A stretch of DNA of 64,000 nt from Sphingomonas sp. (GTDB taxonomy: Bacteria > Pseudomonadota > Alphaproteobacteria > Sphingomonadales > Sphingomonadaceae). The first letter of the stretch is position 1. The number at the start of each line of letters is the position of its first letter. This document shows positions 50,022-58,863 of this stretch, one piece after another. The DNA is taken from the NCBI RefSeq assembly GCF_017745215.1, contig NZ_JAGHZV010000006.1:159716-223715 (forward strand), in the 5' to 3' direction. A model generated the notes under the pieces. That model was not told the origin of the DNA. It was given only the letters and a program-made list of their open reading frames with translations, and made no database searches. The position numbers were made by a program, and so were the translations under genes.

Positions 50022-50719
50022 TCGTCGCCCTGCGGCTTGGGGAGGAGCAGCGCCAGGAGGATGCAGCGCAGTTCCATGTCGATCTCGCCGTCGATATGCT
50101 CGGGGCGGAAGCGGCGCTGGAAGGCTGTCACTGCCGCCTCGGGATCGGTCACGTCATAGCCGAAGCGGTCGAGCGCCATCAGGAAGCCGGCGTCGGTCCA
50201 GCCGGGGTCCATGAGGTTCTTGGTCGGCCGCGGCAGCGCGAGGCGCAGGCGCGCGAGGCTGTGCCAGGGGAAGAGCTCGCCCGGGTCCTGCTTGCGCGCC
50301 GGGGCGATGTCCGAATGGCCGACGACGTTGCCGCGGGTGATGGCGTAGCGCTGCTTGATCTCGGCGACGAGCGGGATCACCGAGGCGATCTGCTCGTCCG
50401 GAAAGGGGCGATAGCCGAACTCATGACCAGGATTGACGATCTCGATCCCGACGCTCGCGCTGTTGATGTCGGTGGTACCGCGCCAGTGCGAGCGGCCGGC
50501 GTGCCAGGCGCGCTTGTCCTCGTTCACCAGGCGCAGGATCGTCCCGTCCTCGGCGACGAGATAGTGCGCCGAGACCTTCGCCGCGGGATCGCGCAGCCGA
50601 TGGATCGCCGATTCGGCATCCTGCATGCCGGTATAGTGGAGGACGATGATCGAGACCGGCAGCGCCCGTTCGTCGAAATTGGGCGACGGCGCCTCGATGA
50701 TGGTGAGCCCGCTGTCCAT
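50018..50719 (-). CDS. N-acetylmuramoyl-L-alanine amidase (AmpD/AmiD-type)
   Basis: A 233-residue zinc amidase. Amidase_2 motifs are IVLHYTGMQDAESAIHRL (first His about 28), VSAHYLVAEDGTILRLVNEDKRAWHAG, NSASVGIEIVNPG and VVGHSDIAPARKQDPGELFPW with the other ligands. A short peptidoglycan-binding-like helical bundle follows (about 185-233, DPEAAVTAFQRRFRP). No signal peptide was found, so a cytosolic muropeptide-recycling role, as in AmpD, is more likely than wall lysis. Confidence 0.9.
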   Translation of the reverse strand: MDSGLTIIEAPSPNFDERALPVSIIVLHYTGMQDAESAIHRLRDPAAKVSAHYLVAEDGTILRLVNEDKRAWHAGRSHWRGTTDINSASVGIEIVNPGHEFGYRPFPDEQIASVIPLVAEIKQRYAITRGNVVGHSDIAPARKQDPGELFPWHSLARLRLALPRPTKNLMDPGWTDAGFLMALDRFGYDVTDPEAAVTAFQRRFRPEHIDGEIDMELRCILLALLLPKPQGDD

Positions 50720-50750
50720 GCGCGGCTTAGAGACGAAATGGCCTCGGGGT

Positions 50751-51623
50751 TCAACCCGCGACGCGAACCACCTTGGGCGCGAATTCGTCGATCGAATGGT
50801 AGAAGCCGCGGTAGCGGTCGCTCGGCACGAAGCGGTCGGTCTGGCCGATCACCGTCTCGCCGGCGCCGAGCACGAGCAGCCCGCCCGGGCGCAGCGCCTC
50901 GAACAGCCGCTCGAACACCTGGCGGCGCACGTCGAGCGTGAAATAGAGCATGACGTTGCGGCACAGCACCACGTCGAACTTGCCCGGCGGCGGCGCATCG
51001 GAGGCGAGGTTCTGCTGGCGGAACTGGATGCGGTTCACCAGGTCGCTGTTCGCGGTCCAGTCGCCGTTGGTGCCTTCGAACCAGGAGATCATCCGGCGCA
51101 CCGAAAGCCCGCGCTGGATCTCGAACTGCGAATAGCGCGCCGCCTTGGCGCGGGCCAGCGCGCTCGCCGAGATGTCGGTCGCGACGATCTCGGGGATGGT
51201 GGCGTTCGCCCCCCCTGCCCGCTCGAGCAGCAGCATCGCCAGGCTCAGCGGCTCCTGCCCGTTCGAGCAGCCCGCGGACCAGATGCGCAGGCGCCGGTGC
51301 GGCTGCTCCGCGCGCATGTCGGTGACGGCGTCGGCGAGCAGGTCGAGCACCGCGGCGTCGCGGAAGAAGCTCGTTTCCTGGTTGAGGAGGGCATCCACCA
51401 CCATGTCCGCAAGTTCCCCCGTTCGTGCGACGACCATGGCCGCGATCAGATCGTCCAGACTATGGAGCCCGCGTTCGCGCATCAGCGGCTTGAGCGCCGT
51501 CTCGATGCGCCAGGCCCGGTTTGCCGCGAGTTGCTGGCCGGTACGTTCCTCGAGCAATGCCGAAATCGCGTTCAGCGCCGAGGACGAGGTCGGCATGCTC
51601 GGCGCGGGCGCGTGATAGCTCAT
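50751..51623 (-). CDS. cheR: Chemotaxis protein methyltransferase CheR
   Basis: A 290-residue SAM-dependent enzyme methylating receptor Glu residues. The N-terminal helical domain is followed by the SAM site RIWSAGCSNGQEPLSLAMLLLE (about 108-129), VATDISASALARAKAA and the FDVVLCRNVMLYFTLDVR motif. The C-terminal VIGQTDRFVPSDRYRGFYHS is typical of cheR. It overlaps the upstream cheB by 4 nt. It is the last gene of the che cluster. Confidence 0.95.
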   Translation of the reverse strand: MSYHAPAPSMPTSSSALNAISALLEERTGQQLAANRAWRIETALKPLMRERGLHSLDDLIAAMVVARTGELADMVVDALLNQETSFFRDAAVLDLLADAVTDMRAEQPHRRLRIWSAGCSNGQEPLSLAMLLLERAGGANATIPEIVATDISASALARAKAARYSQFEIQRGLSVRRMISWFEGTNGDWTANSDLVNRIQFRQQNLASDAPPPGKFDVVLCRNVMLYFTLDVRRQVFERLFEALRPGGLLVLGAGETVIGQTDRFVPSDRYRGFYHSIDEFAPKVVRVAG

Positions 51624-52693
51624 GACGGCCTCCGCCGGCTGGCGACGAGCTTGCCGATCTCCTCGGGCGGCAGCACCGCGCTGGCGCGACCGGCGCTCGC
51701 AACGCTGCCGGGCATGCCCCAGACGACCGAGCTCTCGCGATCCTGCACGACAATGCGCGCGCCGGCATCAACCAGCCTGGCGGCGCCCTCGCTGCCGTCG
51801 CGGCCCATGCCCGAGAGCACGATGCCCAGCGCACGGGCGCCGTAGACTTCGGCGATCGACTCGAACATCGGATCGACCGAGGGCATGCAGCCGCTCGTGC
51901 AGCGCTCCTCGGTCAGCCGGATCGCGGTGCCTTCGGAGGTGCGGACGACGCGCATGTGCGCGGTGCCGGGCGCGACGATGATTCGGCCCGGCCGGATGCG
52001 CATGCATTCCGCGGCGACGTCGCACGGCCGGCTGCCGAGCACCGCGAGCTGCGCGGCGAAGAAGCTCATGAACGAAGGCGGCAGGTGCTGGGTCACCAGG
52101 ATCGGCACCTGGAAGCTCTGCGGAATCGCGCGGAGCAGCTGGCTGAGCGCGTGGATGCCGCCGGTCGAGGCGCCGATCGCGACGATGTCGAAGTCATCGT
52201 GCAATGCCGGTACCGTCGAGGTCGGCAGTGACGGGGCGGTCTCGGCGTGCGGCTCCATCAGTCGCTCCAGCCGCTCCTCGAGCACTTCGGCGAAGCGCCC
52301 GCCGAACGCGCCGACGCCGGGCTTGACCAGCGTGTCGGCCGCGCCGAGCGCGAGCGCCTGCACGGTGGCGGCGGCGCCTTCTTCGGCGGAGGAGGAGACG
52401 ATCAGCACCTTGGCGCCTCGGCCCGCAGCAAGCAGGTCGGGCAGCGCGGTCAGCCCGTCGACGCCGGGCATCTCGATGTCGAGCAGGATGATCTCGACGT
52501 CATGGCGCGTGAGGAAGGTGAGCGCCGCGCGCGCGTCGCTGACCGCGCCGGCCACGGTGAAGTGGCGCGTGCCTTCGATCATCCGCCCGATCACCGACCG
52601 GGCGACGACCGAATCGTCGACGATCAGCACGCGGGCCGGCGCACCATGGTGCGCGCCCGGGCCGACTTCGACGATATTGGTGTTCCGCGCCAT
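51620..52693 (-). CDS. cheB: Chemotaxis protein methylesterase CheB
   Basis: A 357-residue response-regulator methylesterase. Receiver: VLIVDDSVVARSVIG, EIILLDIEMPGVDGLTALPDL with the phospho-Asp, VSSSAE and the Lys in LVKPG. Effector domain: AIGASTGGIHALSQLLR with the catalytic Ser, VTQHLPPSFMSFF with the His and SGMGRDGSEGAARL with the Asp. It demethylates receptors after phosphorylation by CheA. The start at ATG 52693 follows an unrelated frame. Confidence 0.95.
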   Translation of the reverse strand: MARNTNIVEVGPGAHHGAPARVLIVDDSVVARSVIGRMIEGTRHFTVAGAVSDARAALTFLTRHDVEIILLDIEMPGVDGLTALPDLLAAGRGAKVLIVSSSAEEGAAATVQALALGAADTLVKPGVGAFGGRFAEVLEERLERLMEPHAETAPSLPTSTVPALHDDFDIVAIGASTGGIHALSQLLRAIPQSFQVPILVTQHLPPSFMSFFAAQLAVLGSRPCDVAAECMRIRPGRIIVAPGTAHMRVVRTSEGTAIRLTEERCTSGCMPSVDPMFESIAEVYGARALGIVLSGMGRDGSEGAARLVDAGARIVVQDRESSVVWGMPGSVASAGRASAVLPPEEIGKLVASRRRPS

Positions 52694-52716
52694 CACGCCG
52701 CTCCTCGCGGGCTCGC

Positions 52717-53082
52717 TCAGGCGACGCCGACGATCTGCAGCTTGCTCTCGAGCGTCTCGCGATCGAACGGCTTCATGACATATTCGTCGGCGCCCGCTTC
52801 GATCGCGGCGCGGATATAGGCCATGCCGTTCTCGGTGGTGCAGAACACCACCTTCGGACGCTGGGGCAGCCCCGAATCCTTGAGCGCGCGCAGGAAGTCC
52901 ATGCCGCTCATCACGGGCATGTTCCAGTCGAGCAGAATCACGTCGGGCGGTGTCGCCAGGCACGAATCGAGCGCCTCGCGCCCGTCGCCGGCTTCGCGGA
53001 CTTCGAAATCCAGGGTTTCAAGGATGTGCCGGGCGACCTTGCGGATCACCTTGGAGTCATCGACGACGAGGCAAGTCTTCAT
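52717..53082 (-). CDS. cheY: Chemotaxis response regulator (CheY-type)
   Basis: A 121-residue single-domain receiver. KTCLVVDDSKVIRKVARHIL has the acidic pair, VILLDWNMPVMSGMDFL has the phospho-Asp, VVFCTTEN has the Thr and YVMKPFDRETL has the Lys. ATG 53082 has AGGGGAAT upstream; the open frame runs 16 codons longer without support. It is in the che cluster between cheW and cheB. Output could be a flagellar motor or another target. Confidence 0.93.
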   Translation of the reverse strand: MKTCLVVDDSKVIRKVARHILETLDFEVREAGDGREALDSCLATPPDVILLDWNMPVMSGMDFLRALKDSGLPQRPKVVFCTTENGMAYIRAAIEAGADEYVMKPFDRETLESKLQIVGVA

Positions 53083-53169
53083 ATTCCCCTGTTCCCCAAG
53101 CTTCCGGGCGTGCAACAATTGGTCTGACATGAAACCCGTAAGCGCCGCGTTAATTGCGGCGTCCGGGAA

Positions 53170-53601
53170 TCACGCGGCGGCAGCGGAATGTCCCGGCACC
53201 AAAGCAGTGAGATCGATCGCGAGCACCGGCTCGCCGTCGCGCTCGACGAGGCCGCGGCCGACGTGGCGCCAGGCGCGCTCGAGCGAGATCCCGCCGGCGA
53301 GCGGCAGCAGCTCGAACGGCGCGACGTCCTCCAGCGCATCGACGAGCAGCGCATAATGATGGCCTTCGATCTGGGTGATCACCGCGCGGCGCCCCTCGGT
53401 CTCGGCTGAGGGCAGCCCGAGCGCGGCGTGGGTGTCGACCACCGTCACCACGCGGCTGCGCAGCGCGGCGAGCCCGCGGACGTGCTCGCTCGCGCGCGGC
53501 ACAGCGGTCACTTCGCCGATGTCGACCACCGATTCGACCTGGTCCGAGTCGATCGCGACCCAGCGGCCGGCGATCTGGGCGATGAGATAGAGATGAGTCA
53601 T
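53170..53601 (-). CDS. cheW: Chemotaxis coupling protein CheW
   Basis: A 143-residue adaptor connecting receptors and CheA. Residues HLYLIAQIAGRWVAIDSDQVESVVDIG, HVRGLAALRSRVVTVVDTHAALGL and YALLVDALEDVAPFELLPL make the two-barrel CheW pattern. Its start overlaps the cheA stop by 4 nt, so it is co-translated with cheA. Confidence 0.92.
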   Translation of the reverse strand: MTHLYLIAQIAGRWVAIDSDQVESVVDIGEVTAVPRASEHVRGLAALRSRVVTVVDTHAALGLPSAETEGRRAVITQIEGHHYALLVDALEDVAPFELLPLAGGISLERAWRHVGRGLVERDGEPVLAIDLTALVPGHSAAAA

Positions 53602-55919
53602 GCGCGGCCTCCCGCGACGCGGGCTTCGAGCGCGGAGAGCAGCCCCATGCGGTCATAGCGATAGACGCTGTCGTCCGAAGCGCCGCGCGGGGCCTTGCGG
53701 CGGCGCAGCCGCACCACCGGCATGGCCGCACCGTCGGCCTCGGCGAGGTCGCTCTGGGTAAGCACGACCGCGGCAGTCTCGCCCGAGGCGAGCTGGGTCA
53801 CGACGCGATAGCCAGCCGCCTCGAGCATCGGGCGGACGAACGAGGCCATCCAGCCGTCGCTGTCGCCCGCGAGCAGGCAGACCGGCGCGACGTCTTCCTC
53901 GTCGTCGCTGCCGAACTCGCCGAACACCCAGAAGGCGTCGAGCAGTTCGACCTGCTCGCCATCGAGCAGCACCACGCCCGCGACCGGGCCGGGCTCGCGC
54001 GCCGGGGCGATCTCTTCGGGCAGGATGACGATGTCGAGCGCTTCATCGATCGCATAGGCGACTTCGTTGTCGCCGTCCTTGAGGCGGAGCACGCTGAGCT
54101 TGGCGCGCGTGCCGACTTCGCCCTGCGCGGCGAGCGGCAGGATGCGGCCGTCGATCGAGAGGCGATGGCTGCCGGCGGAGAAGCGGACGCTCGCGCTTTC
54201 GACCTGCTCGACGCGGTCGACGATGGCGAGCGGCACCGCGCGGCGCTTGCCGTCCAGATCGGCGAAGAGCAACGCGGGCGTGCCTGGCGTCTCGCCGACG
54301 GCATCCTCGTCCTCATCGTCGTGAAGCGTGTCGCGGTGGAAGATCAGCCCTGCGGCGCGCGCCATGCCTGCGCAATCGAGCATGAGCATCGGGAGCCCCG
54401 AGTCGGGCAACGTCTGGCCGGCATAGACGCCTGTCGTCATCACCGCGGGGGAGGCCGGCTTGATCACCAACTCCTCATTGTCGAGCACGGTGTCGACGGC
54501 CAGGGCATAGCTGCCCTCGGAGACGCTGACGATCGCGAGCATCTGTGCTTCTCCGAACGCCTGGCGGTGCTCGATGCCGAGCAGCTCGCCGAGGTCGACG
54601 AGCGGGATGCGTCGGTCGCGGACGGTGGCGATCCGGCTCCCGCCGAGCATGTCGATGCGGATCTGGTCGCCGCGCTCGGTGACGATCTCCTCGATCGCCT
54701 GGCGCGGCAGCGCGAACCGCTGCTTGCTCACGCCAACGACGATCGCCGAGATGATCGAGAGCGTGAGCGGCACATGGATCGCGATGCGCAGGCCCTTGCC
54801 CGGCGCATTGTCGAGGTCGATGCGCCCGCCGATCTGCTCGATCGAAGCGCGGACGATGTCCATGCCGACGCCGCGGCCCGAGATGTCGCTGACTTCGTCC
54901 TTGCTGGTGAGCCCGGGCTGGAAGATCAGGTCGAGCTTGGCGCGTTCGGGGAGCGCGCGCAACTCGCGCTCGTTGCGGCCCTGCGCGATGAGCTTGCGGA
55001 TCAGCCGCTCGGTGTCGATGCCGCGGCCGTCGTCGGCGATCTCGACGATGATCTGGTTGCCCGACTGGCGCGCCGAGACCGAGAGCCGGCCGTTCTCGCG
55101 TTTTGCTGCGGCGCGGCGCTCGGCGGGCGATTCGATGCCATGGTCGATCGCGTTGCGCACGATGTGCACCAGCGGATCGCGCATCACTTCGATCATCTCG
55201 CGGTCGAGCTCGACGTCCGAACCCTCAACCTGGAGCATCACCGACTTGCCGAGGCCGGCCGCGGTGTCGCGCACCATCCGCGGCAGCGCGGAGAAGAGCG
55301 CGTCGATCTTCTGCATGCGCGTGCGCGTGACCGTGTCGCGCATCTCGCCGACGGTGAGCGACAGCCGTTCGAGCGCAGCCTCGACCGCGGGATCGATCTC
55401 GCCCTGGCGCAGCCTTCGGGCGAGCTCGTTGCGCGCGAGCACCATGTCCGACATGCCCGACATCATCCGGTCGAGCAGCTCGACGTTGAGACGGACGCTG
55501 CGCGAGGCGACGCGCTGGATCGCGCCGTTCGACGCCTGTGCGACTTCGGCCGAGCCTTCGGCGAGGGCAGCGATCAGCAGGTCCTCGCCGGTGTCGTCGA
55601 GGCTCGCGCCCGCGTCGATCGCTTCGACCAGCTCGCCGATCCTGTCGACCACCGCGAGCACGGCGTTGACCAGCGCGCGATCGGGCTTGCGGTCGCCCGA
55701 GCGCACCTGGGCGAGCACGTCCTCGGCGGAATGGCTGAGCCGGCCGAGGCGCGGCAGGTCGAGGAAGCCGCAGCTTCCCTTCACCGTATGCACGAATCGG
55801 AAGATCGCATCGAGCCGCGCGCGATCCTCGGGATGCGCCTCCCAGGCGACGATCTCGCCCGAAAGCGCCTCGAGCGTCTCGCGCGTCTCGGCGATGAATT
55901 CCTGAAGCAGGTCGTCCAT
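53598..55919 (-). CDS. cheA: Chemotaxis histidine kinase CheA, extended form
   Basis: A 773-residue kinase. The HPt domain has the phosphorylated His in FRFVHTVKGSCGF (His 44). Dimerisation (about 155-190) and HATPase domains follow, with HIVRNAIDHGIESPAERRAA, ADDGRGID and SGRGVGMDIVRA. The regulatory CheW domain begins near residue 390. A second CheW-like unit (about 550-640, LLFADLDGKRRAVPLAIVDRVEQVE) and a receiver-like tail (about 680-765, VCLLAGDSDGWMASFVRPMLEAAGYRVV) are added. The tail has no obvious phospho-Asp (VVLTQSDLAEADG). No P2 CheY-binding domain was clear. ATG 55919 chosen. Confidence 0.93.
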   Translation of the reverse strand: MDDLLQEFIAETRETLEALSGEIVAWEAHPEDRARLDAIFRFVHTVKGSCGFLDLPRLGRLSHSAEDVLAQVRSGDRKPDRALVNAVLAVVDRIGELVEAIDAGASLDDTGEDLLIAALAEGSAEVAQASNGAIQRVASRSVRLNVELLDRMMSGMSDMVLARNELARRLRQGEIDPAVEAALERLSLTVGEMRDTVTRTRMQKIDALFSALPRMVRDTAAGLGKSVMLQVEGSDVELDREMIEVMRDPLVHIVRNAIDHGIESPAERRAAAKRENGRLSVSARQSGNQIIVEIADDGRGIDTERLIRKLIAQGRNERELRALPERAKLDLIFQPGLTSKDEVSDISGRGVGMDIVRASIEQIGGRIDLDNAPGKGLRIAIHVPLTLSIISAIVVGVSKQRFALPRQAIEEIVTERGDQIRIDMLGGSRIATVRDRRIPLVDLGELLGIEHRQAFGEAQMLAIVSVSEGSYALAVDTVLDNEELVIKPASPAVMTTGVYAGQTLPDSGLPMLMLDCAGMARAAGLIFHRDTLHDDEDEDAVGETPGTPALLFADLDGKRRAVPLAIVDRVEQVESASVRFSAGSHRLSIDGRILPLAAQGEVGTRAKLSVLRLKDGDNEVAYAIDEALDIVILPEEIAPAREPGPVAGVVLLDGEQVELLDAFWVFGEFGSDDEEDVAPVCLLAGDSDGWMASFVRPMLEAAGYRVVTQLASGETAAVVLTQSDLAEADGAAMPVVRLRRRKAPRGASDDSVYRYDRMGLLSALEARVAGGRA

Positions 55920-56005
55920 GGGGTCCCGGCGCCAATTTGCAGCAGGCACCATGGGCGCTCAGAGTTAATTCCCGGTTAGTGGGTCGATCGGTTGTTGCGC
56001 GCTCC

Positions 56006-56854
56006 TCAGCCGCGCAGCACCGTTACGCCGACGCGATATTCGCAGCTCTGGCGCAGCTCCGCATCGACCGGCGCGGCCGGATCGGCGAAGGCCGAGTGGA
56101 AGCAATTCCCCGGCGGATGCGGCGTCTTCCAGAATTCGGCGAGCTTGAAGACCAGCATCTCGTCTGCCGTCATCCGCGGATAATAATACCAGCGCTGCCC
56201 GGGGTTGAAGCGCAGCGACAGGTGATGCGTCTCGCGGCCCTCGGGCGCGATGCCGGTGAGGCCGGTGGGGACGAGGTCCTCGGGCGAAAGCGTGGAGATG
56301 TCGCACAGCGCGAGCGGCATGTGCTCGAGCGGCGCGTCCATGTTGGTCGTCCGCCAGAAGTCGACCCACACCACGCCCTCGACCTGGTCGCGCGAATAGA
56401 TGTCGCGGAACCAGGCCGCGGCCTGGTTGCCCGCGAAGGCGCCGATGTTGTGGGCATAATCGTCGAGCCCCACGCCGCCGTCCGAATGGACGCCGTCGGC
56501 ATAGGCGGGCACCGGCGTGTCGCGGCCGCGGCGGAGCACGCCCGGGTAGAGGTCGAATGCGACGCGCTTGTCCGGGAACAGCCGCTCGCGGATCAGCGTG
56601 CCGACCTCGGGAAGGTAGACGCTCGCCATGTCGGCGTCCCAGTCCTTCACCGCCGTGACATGCGGCAGCAGCACGAAGCCATGCTCGGCGAAGAACTCGC
56701 TGTCGGACTTGGCCGCGGCCTGCATCGGCCGCGCGTCGGCGATCTCGATGCTGCGGCCGCCCATCGGTCCGGCGGCGGTGCCCACCGGCCCGCGCAGCCG
56801 GTCCTCGGCCACGAAATCCTCGGGCAGGAAGCCGTTCAGCCAGGCGACGGTCAT
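56006..56854 (-). CDS. CmcJ/NvfI-type oxidoreductase
   Basis: A 282-residue protein resembling the CmcJ/NvfI (also GA4-desaturase/AsaB) family of 2-oxoglutarate-Fe(II)-like enzymes. Segments include AKSDSEFFAEHGFVLLPHVTAV, AYADGVHSDGGVGLDDYAHN with an HxD-type pair, VVWVDFWRTTNMDAPLEHMPLALCD and NCFHSAFADPAAPVDA near the end. The substrate is unknown; relatives act in secondary metabolism. It lies between cheA and chpT, apparently by itself. Confidence 0.72.
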   Translation of the reverse strand: MTVAWLNGFLPEDFVAEDRLRGPVGTAAGPMGGRSIEIADARPMQAAAKSDSEFFAEHGFVLLPHVTAVKDWDADMASVYLPEVGTLIRERLFPDKRVAFDLYPGVLRRGRDTPVPAYADGVHSDGGVGLDDYAHNIGAFAGNQAAAWFRDIYSRDQVEGVVWVDFWRTTNMDAPLEHMPLALCDISTLSPEDLVPTGLTGIAPEGRETHHLSLRFNPGQRWYYYPRMTADEMLVFKLAEFWKTPHPPGNCFHSAFADPAAPVDAELRQSCEYRVGVTVLRG

Positions 56855-56882
56855 GGTCTCGATCCCCTCTCCGGGGACGTGC

Positions 56883-57524
56883 TTATACCTTGAAGCTCGC
56901 CCCGAACAGCAGCACTTCGGCGTCGGGCGGGCTCACCTGGAGCGCGCCGCCGCCCTGCTCGACCAGCGCGTTGACGAGGAACGCCGCCGCCGAGCGCGGC
57001 GTGACCGGCAGCTCGTCACGGCCCCCCGCCAGCGCGCTGCGCAGCTCCGGATCGAGGACGATGCGCGGGCCGTCGGCGCGAACGACGATCTCGATCGTGT
57101 TCGCCGCCTTCTCTGCACCGATATCGAGCTGACCGCCGCGGATCAGCGCGTCGCCGGCGATCAGCGAGAGGTTGAGCAACACCTTGATCGCGCTCTTGGG
57201 CAGCACCGGATCCTCGACCAGCCAGCCGATCTTCACGCGGTGGTTGTCGCCGAACAGCCCCTCGATCGCGGCATGCGCCTCGCGCGTGTCGACGGTCTCG
57301 CCGAAGCCCCCCGCGGCGCCGAAAGCCAGGCGGAAGAACTTAAGCTTGTTGGCACTGGCTTTCGCACTCTCGCTCAGCAGCTCGAGGCAGCGCTGACGCA
57401 TCTCCGGGTCGTGCTCGTCGGCGAGCAGCTCGATCCCGTTGTTGAGCGCGCCCACGGGGCTGAGCAAGTCGTGGCAGAGCCGCGAACAGAGCAGGCTCGC
57501 GAAATCGGTGGGGCTGATGTTCAT
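56883..57524 (-). CDS. chpT: Histidine phosphotransferase ChpT
   Basis: A 213-residue protein beginning MNISPTDFASLLCSRLCHDLLSPVGALNNGIELL; the phospho-accepting His is in CHDLLSPVG (about 18). The rest is a degenerate HATPase-like domain, as in alphaproteobacterial ChpT, which relays phosphate from CckA to CtrA and CpdR to control the cell cycle. ATG 57524 chosen over a longer frame. The gene is adjacent to the che cluster. Confidence 0.88.
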   Translation of the reverse strand: MNISPTDFASLLCSRLCHDLLSPVGALNNGIELLADEHDPEMRQRCLELLSESAKASANKLKFFRLAFGAAGGFGETVDTREAHAAIEGLFGDNHRVKIGWLVEDPVLPKSAIKVLLNLSLIAGDALIRGGQLDIGAEKAANTIEIVVRADGPRIVLDPELRSALAGGRDELPVTPRSAAAFLVNALVEQGGGALQVSPPDAEVLLFGASFKV

Positions 57525-57612
57525 GTTCTGGCTCCCGGCTTTGTGCCTCTTAGGCACAGCCGCTGGCGCGCTTCAAGCCGTGGAGAACCGAAAAGTCGCA
57601 GAAAGGCGCGCG

Positions 57613-58719
57613 CTACTTGGCGACGGGCCGGGTATAAAGCGCGCGCATGTCGGCTTCCATCCGGGCGCGGTCGACTTCGAGCACCACCGTCTGCGCCTGT
57701 TCGCCGAGGTGCGGGCGATAGGCTTCGGTCCAGGAGAGCGTGTCGCCATAGGCCGCGGCCATGCTCGTCTCGAAGTCGATCCACAGCGTCTCGCTGCGCG
57801 TCACGATCGCGGGATCGAGCCACACCATCGCCGCCAGTTCGTCCCACATCGGAAAGCCCGGGCTGATCGACTTGCCGAGCGCCTGGGCGAGCGGTGACGG
57901 CACCGCCTGGATCGTCGCGAGATAGTCGCTCGACCATTGCGTCCCGGTGGACGGATCGACCGGGATCATCGTGACCTTGCGCCACGGCGCATGCGCGACG
58001 ATCCGCGCCGCCTCGGGGTCCCAGCGGATGTTGAACTCGCGCCGCGGCGAATTGACGAACTCGCGCGCGAACTGGTCGGCGGAGGCGTTGCGGATGCGCT
58101 GGGTGGGGTTGAGACTCCCGCCCATATAGACGAGCTCCTTGATGTTCCTCGCGAAATCCGGATCGAGGCTGGAGGCCAGCGCGATGTTGGTCATCGGGCC
58201 GGTGGCGAAGAGCGTGATCTCGCCGGGATGCGCCCTCGCCATGCGGATCAGGAACAGCGCCGCCACCTCGGCCGAGGGCTTGAGCGTGGGGTTGCCCTCG
58301 GGAAGGTCGGGCACGACCCTGGGATCGGTGGCGCCGGGGTGGTCCTGGATCGTATCGCCGGGCCAATAATCGGTCCAGGGTCCCTTGAAGACGAGCCGGC
58401 CGTACATCCCTTCCCAGCGCTTCACCTGCTCCTGGCTGTTGAGCAGCGGGAAGGTCGCGCCCGGCACCACGGGCACCTTGGTGCGCCCCAGGATCTCGAG
58501 CGTGCGCAGCGCATGCGCGGTCGCGGTGTCGCGCCACACCGATCCGCTGGTTGTGGTGATGCCGAGCACCTCGACGCCCGGCGCCTGGAGCAGCAGGGTA
58601 GGTACGCCGTTCAGGCCGATCACGTCGTCGTCGATCAGTACCAATCGCCTGGGCGAGTCGGCGGGCCGGGCGGCAGCGGGAACGGAAAGCAACAGGATAA
58701 GCAGGGCAAGCAGGCGCAT
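57613..58719 (-). CDS. Secreted nucleoside hydrolase
   Basis: A 368-residue inosine/uridine-preferring nucleoside hydrolase-family protein with signal peptide MRLLALLILLLSVPAAARP. The metal site usually reads DxDxxxDD near the start; here it is VLIDDDVIGLNGVPTLL, a partial match. LGITTTSGSVWRDTATAHALRTLEILGR, LFATGPMTNIALAS and YMGGSLNPTQRIRNAS-AD-QF follow, with the FNIRWDPEAARIV segment. A periplasmic nucleoside-scavenging role is likely. Confidence 0.85.
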   Translation of the reverse strand: MRLLALLILLLSVPAAARPADSPRRLVLIDDDVIGLNGVPTLLLQAPGVEVLGITTTSGSVWRDTATAHALRTLEILGRTKVPVVPGATFPLLNSQEQVKRWEGMYGRLVFKGPWTDYWPGDTIQDHPGATDPRVVPDLPEGNPTLKPSAEVAALFLIRMARAHPGEITLFATGPMTNIALASSLDPDFARNIKELVYMGGSLNPTQRIRNASADQFAREFVNSPRREFNIRWDPEAARIVAHAPWRKVTMIPVDPSTGTQWSSDYLATIQAVPSPLAQALGKSISPGFPMWDELAAMVWLDPAIVTRSETLWIDFETSMAAAYGDTLSWTEAYRPHLGEQAQTVVLEVDRARMEADMRALYTRPVAK

Positions 58720-58841
58720 CAGGGGCTCCGACGGAAAGGGCCTCTCCCGAGATCGCCTTTTTGCGCTAGATTGGCGGCGCACCGGGACCTCCGTCAATCC
58801 ACCTAGCTGGCCACGGTATCTGGACTTCTCACGCCGGTTAA

Positions 58842-58863
58842 TTATATACCGCTTGTTATGGAA
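58842..58863. promoter_or_regulatory. Operator-like site at the tetR start
   Basis: TTATATAC-N6-TTATGGAA, matching at 18 of 22 positions the more symmetric site in the efflux promoter (59554-59575), including the central CGCTTG versus TGCTTG. It covers the tetR start codon (58858), so the repressor would block its own gene. A TATATA box at 58843-58848 would put transcription start at the ATG, giving a leaderless mRNA. Confidence 0.6.

Noticed and set aside
54165..55979. 604-codon plus-strand open frame opposite cheA
   Set aside because: Antisense to cheA with all kinase motifs intact on the other strand; no protein likeness.
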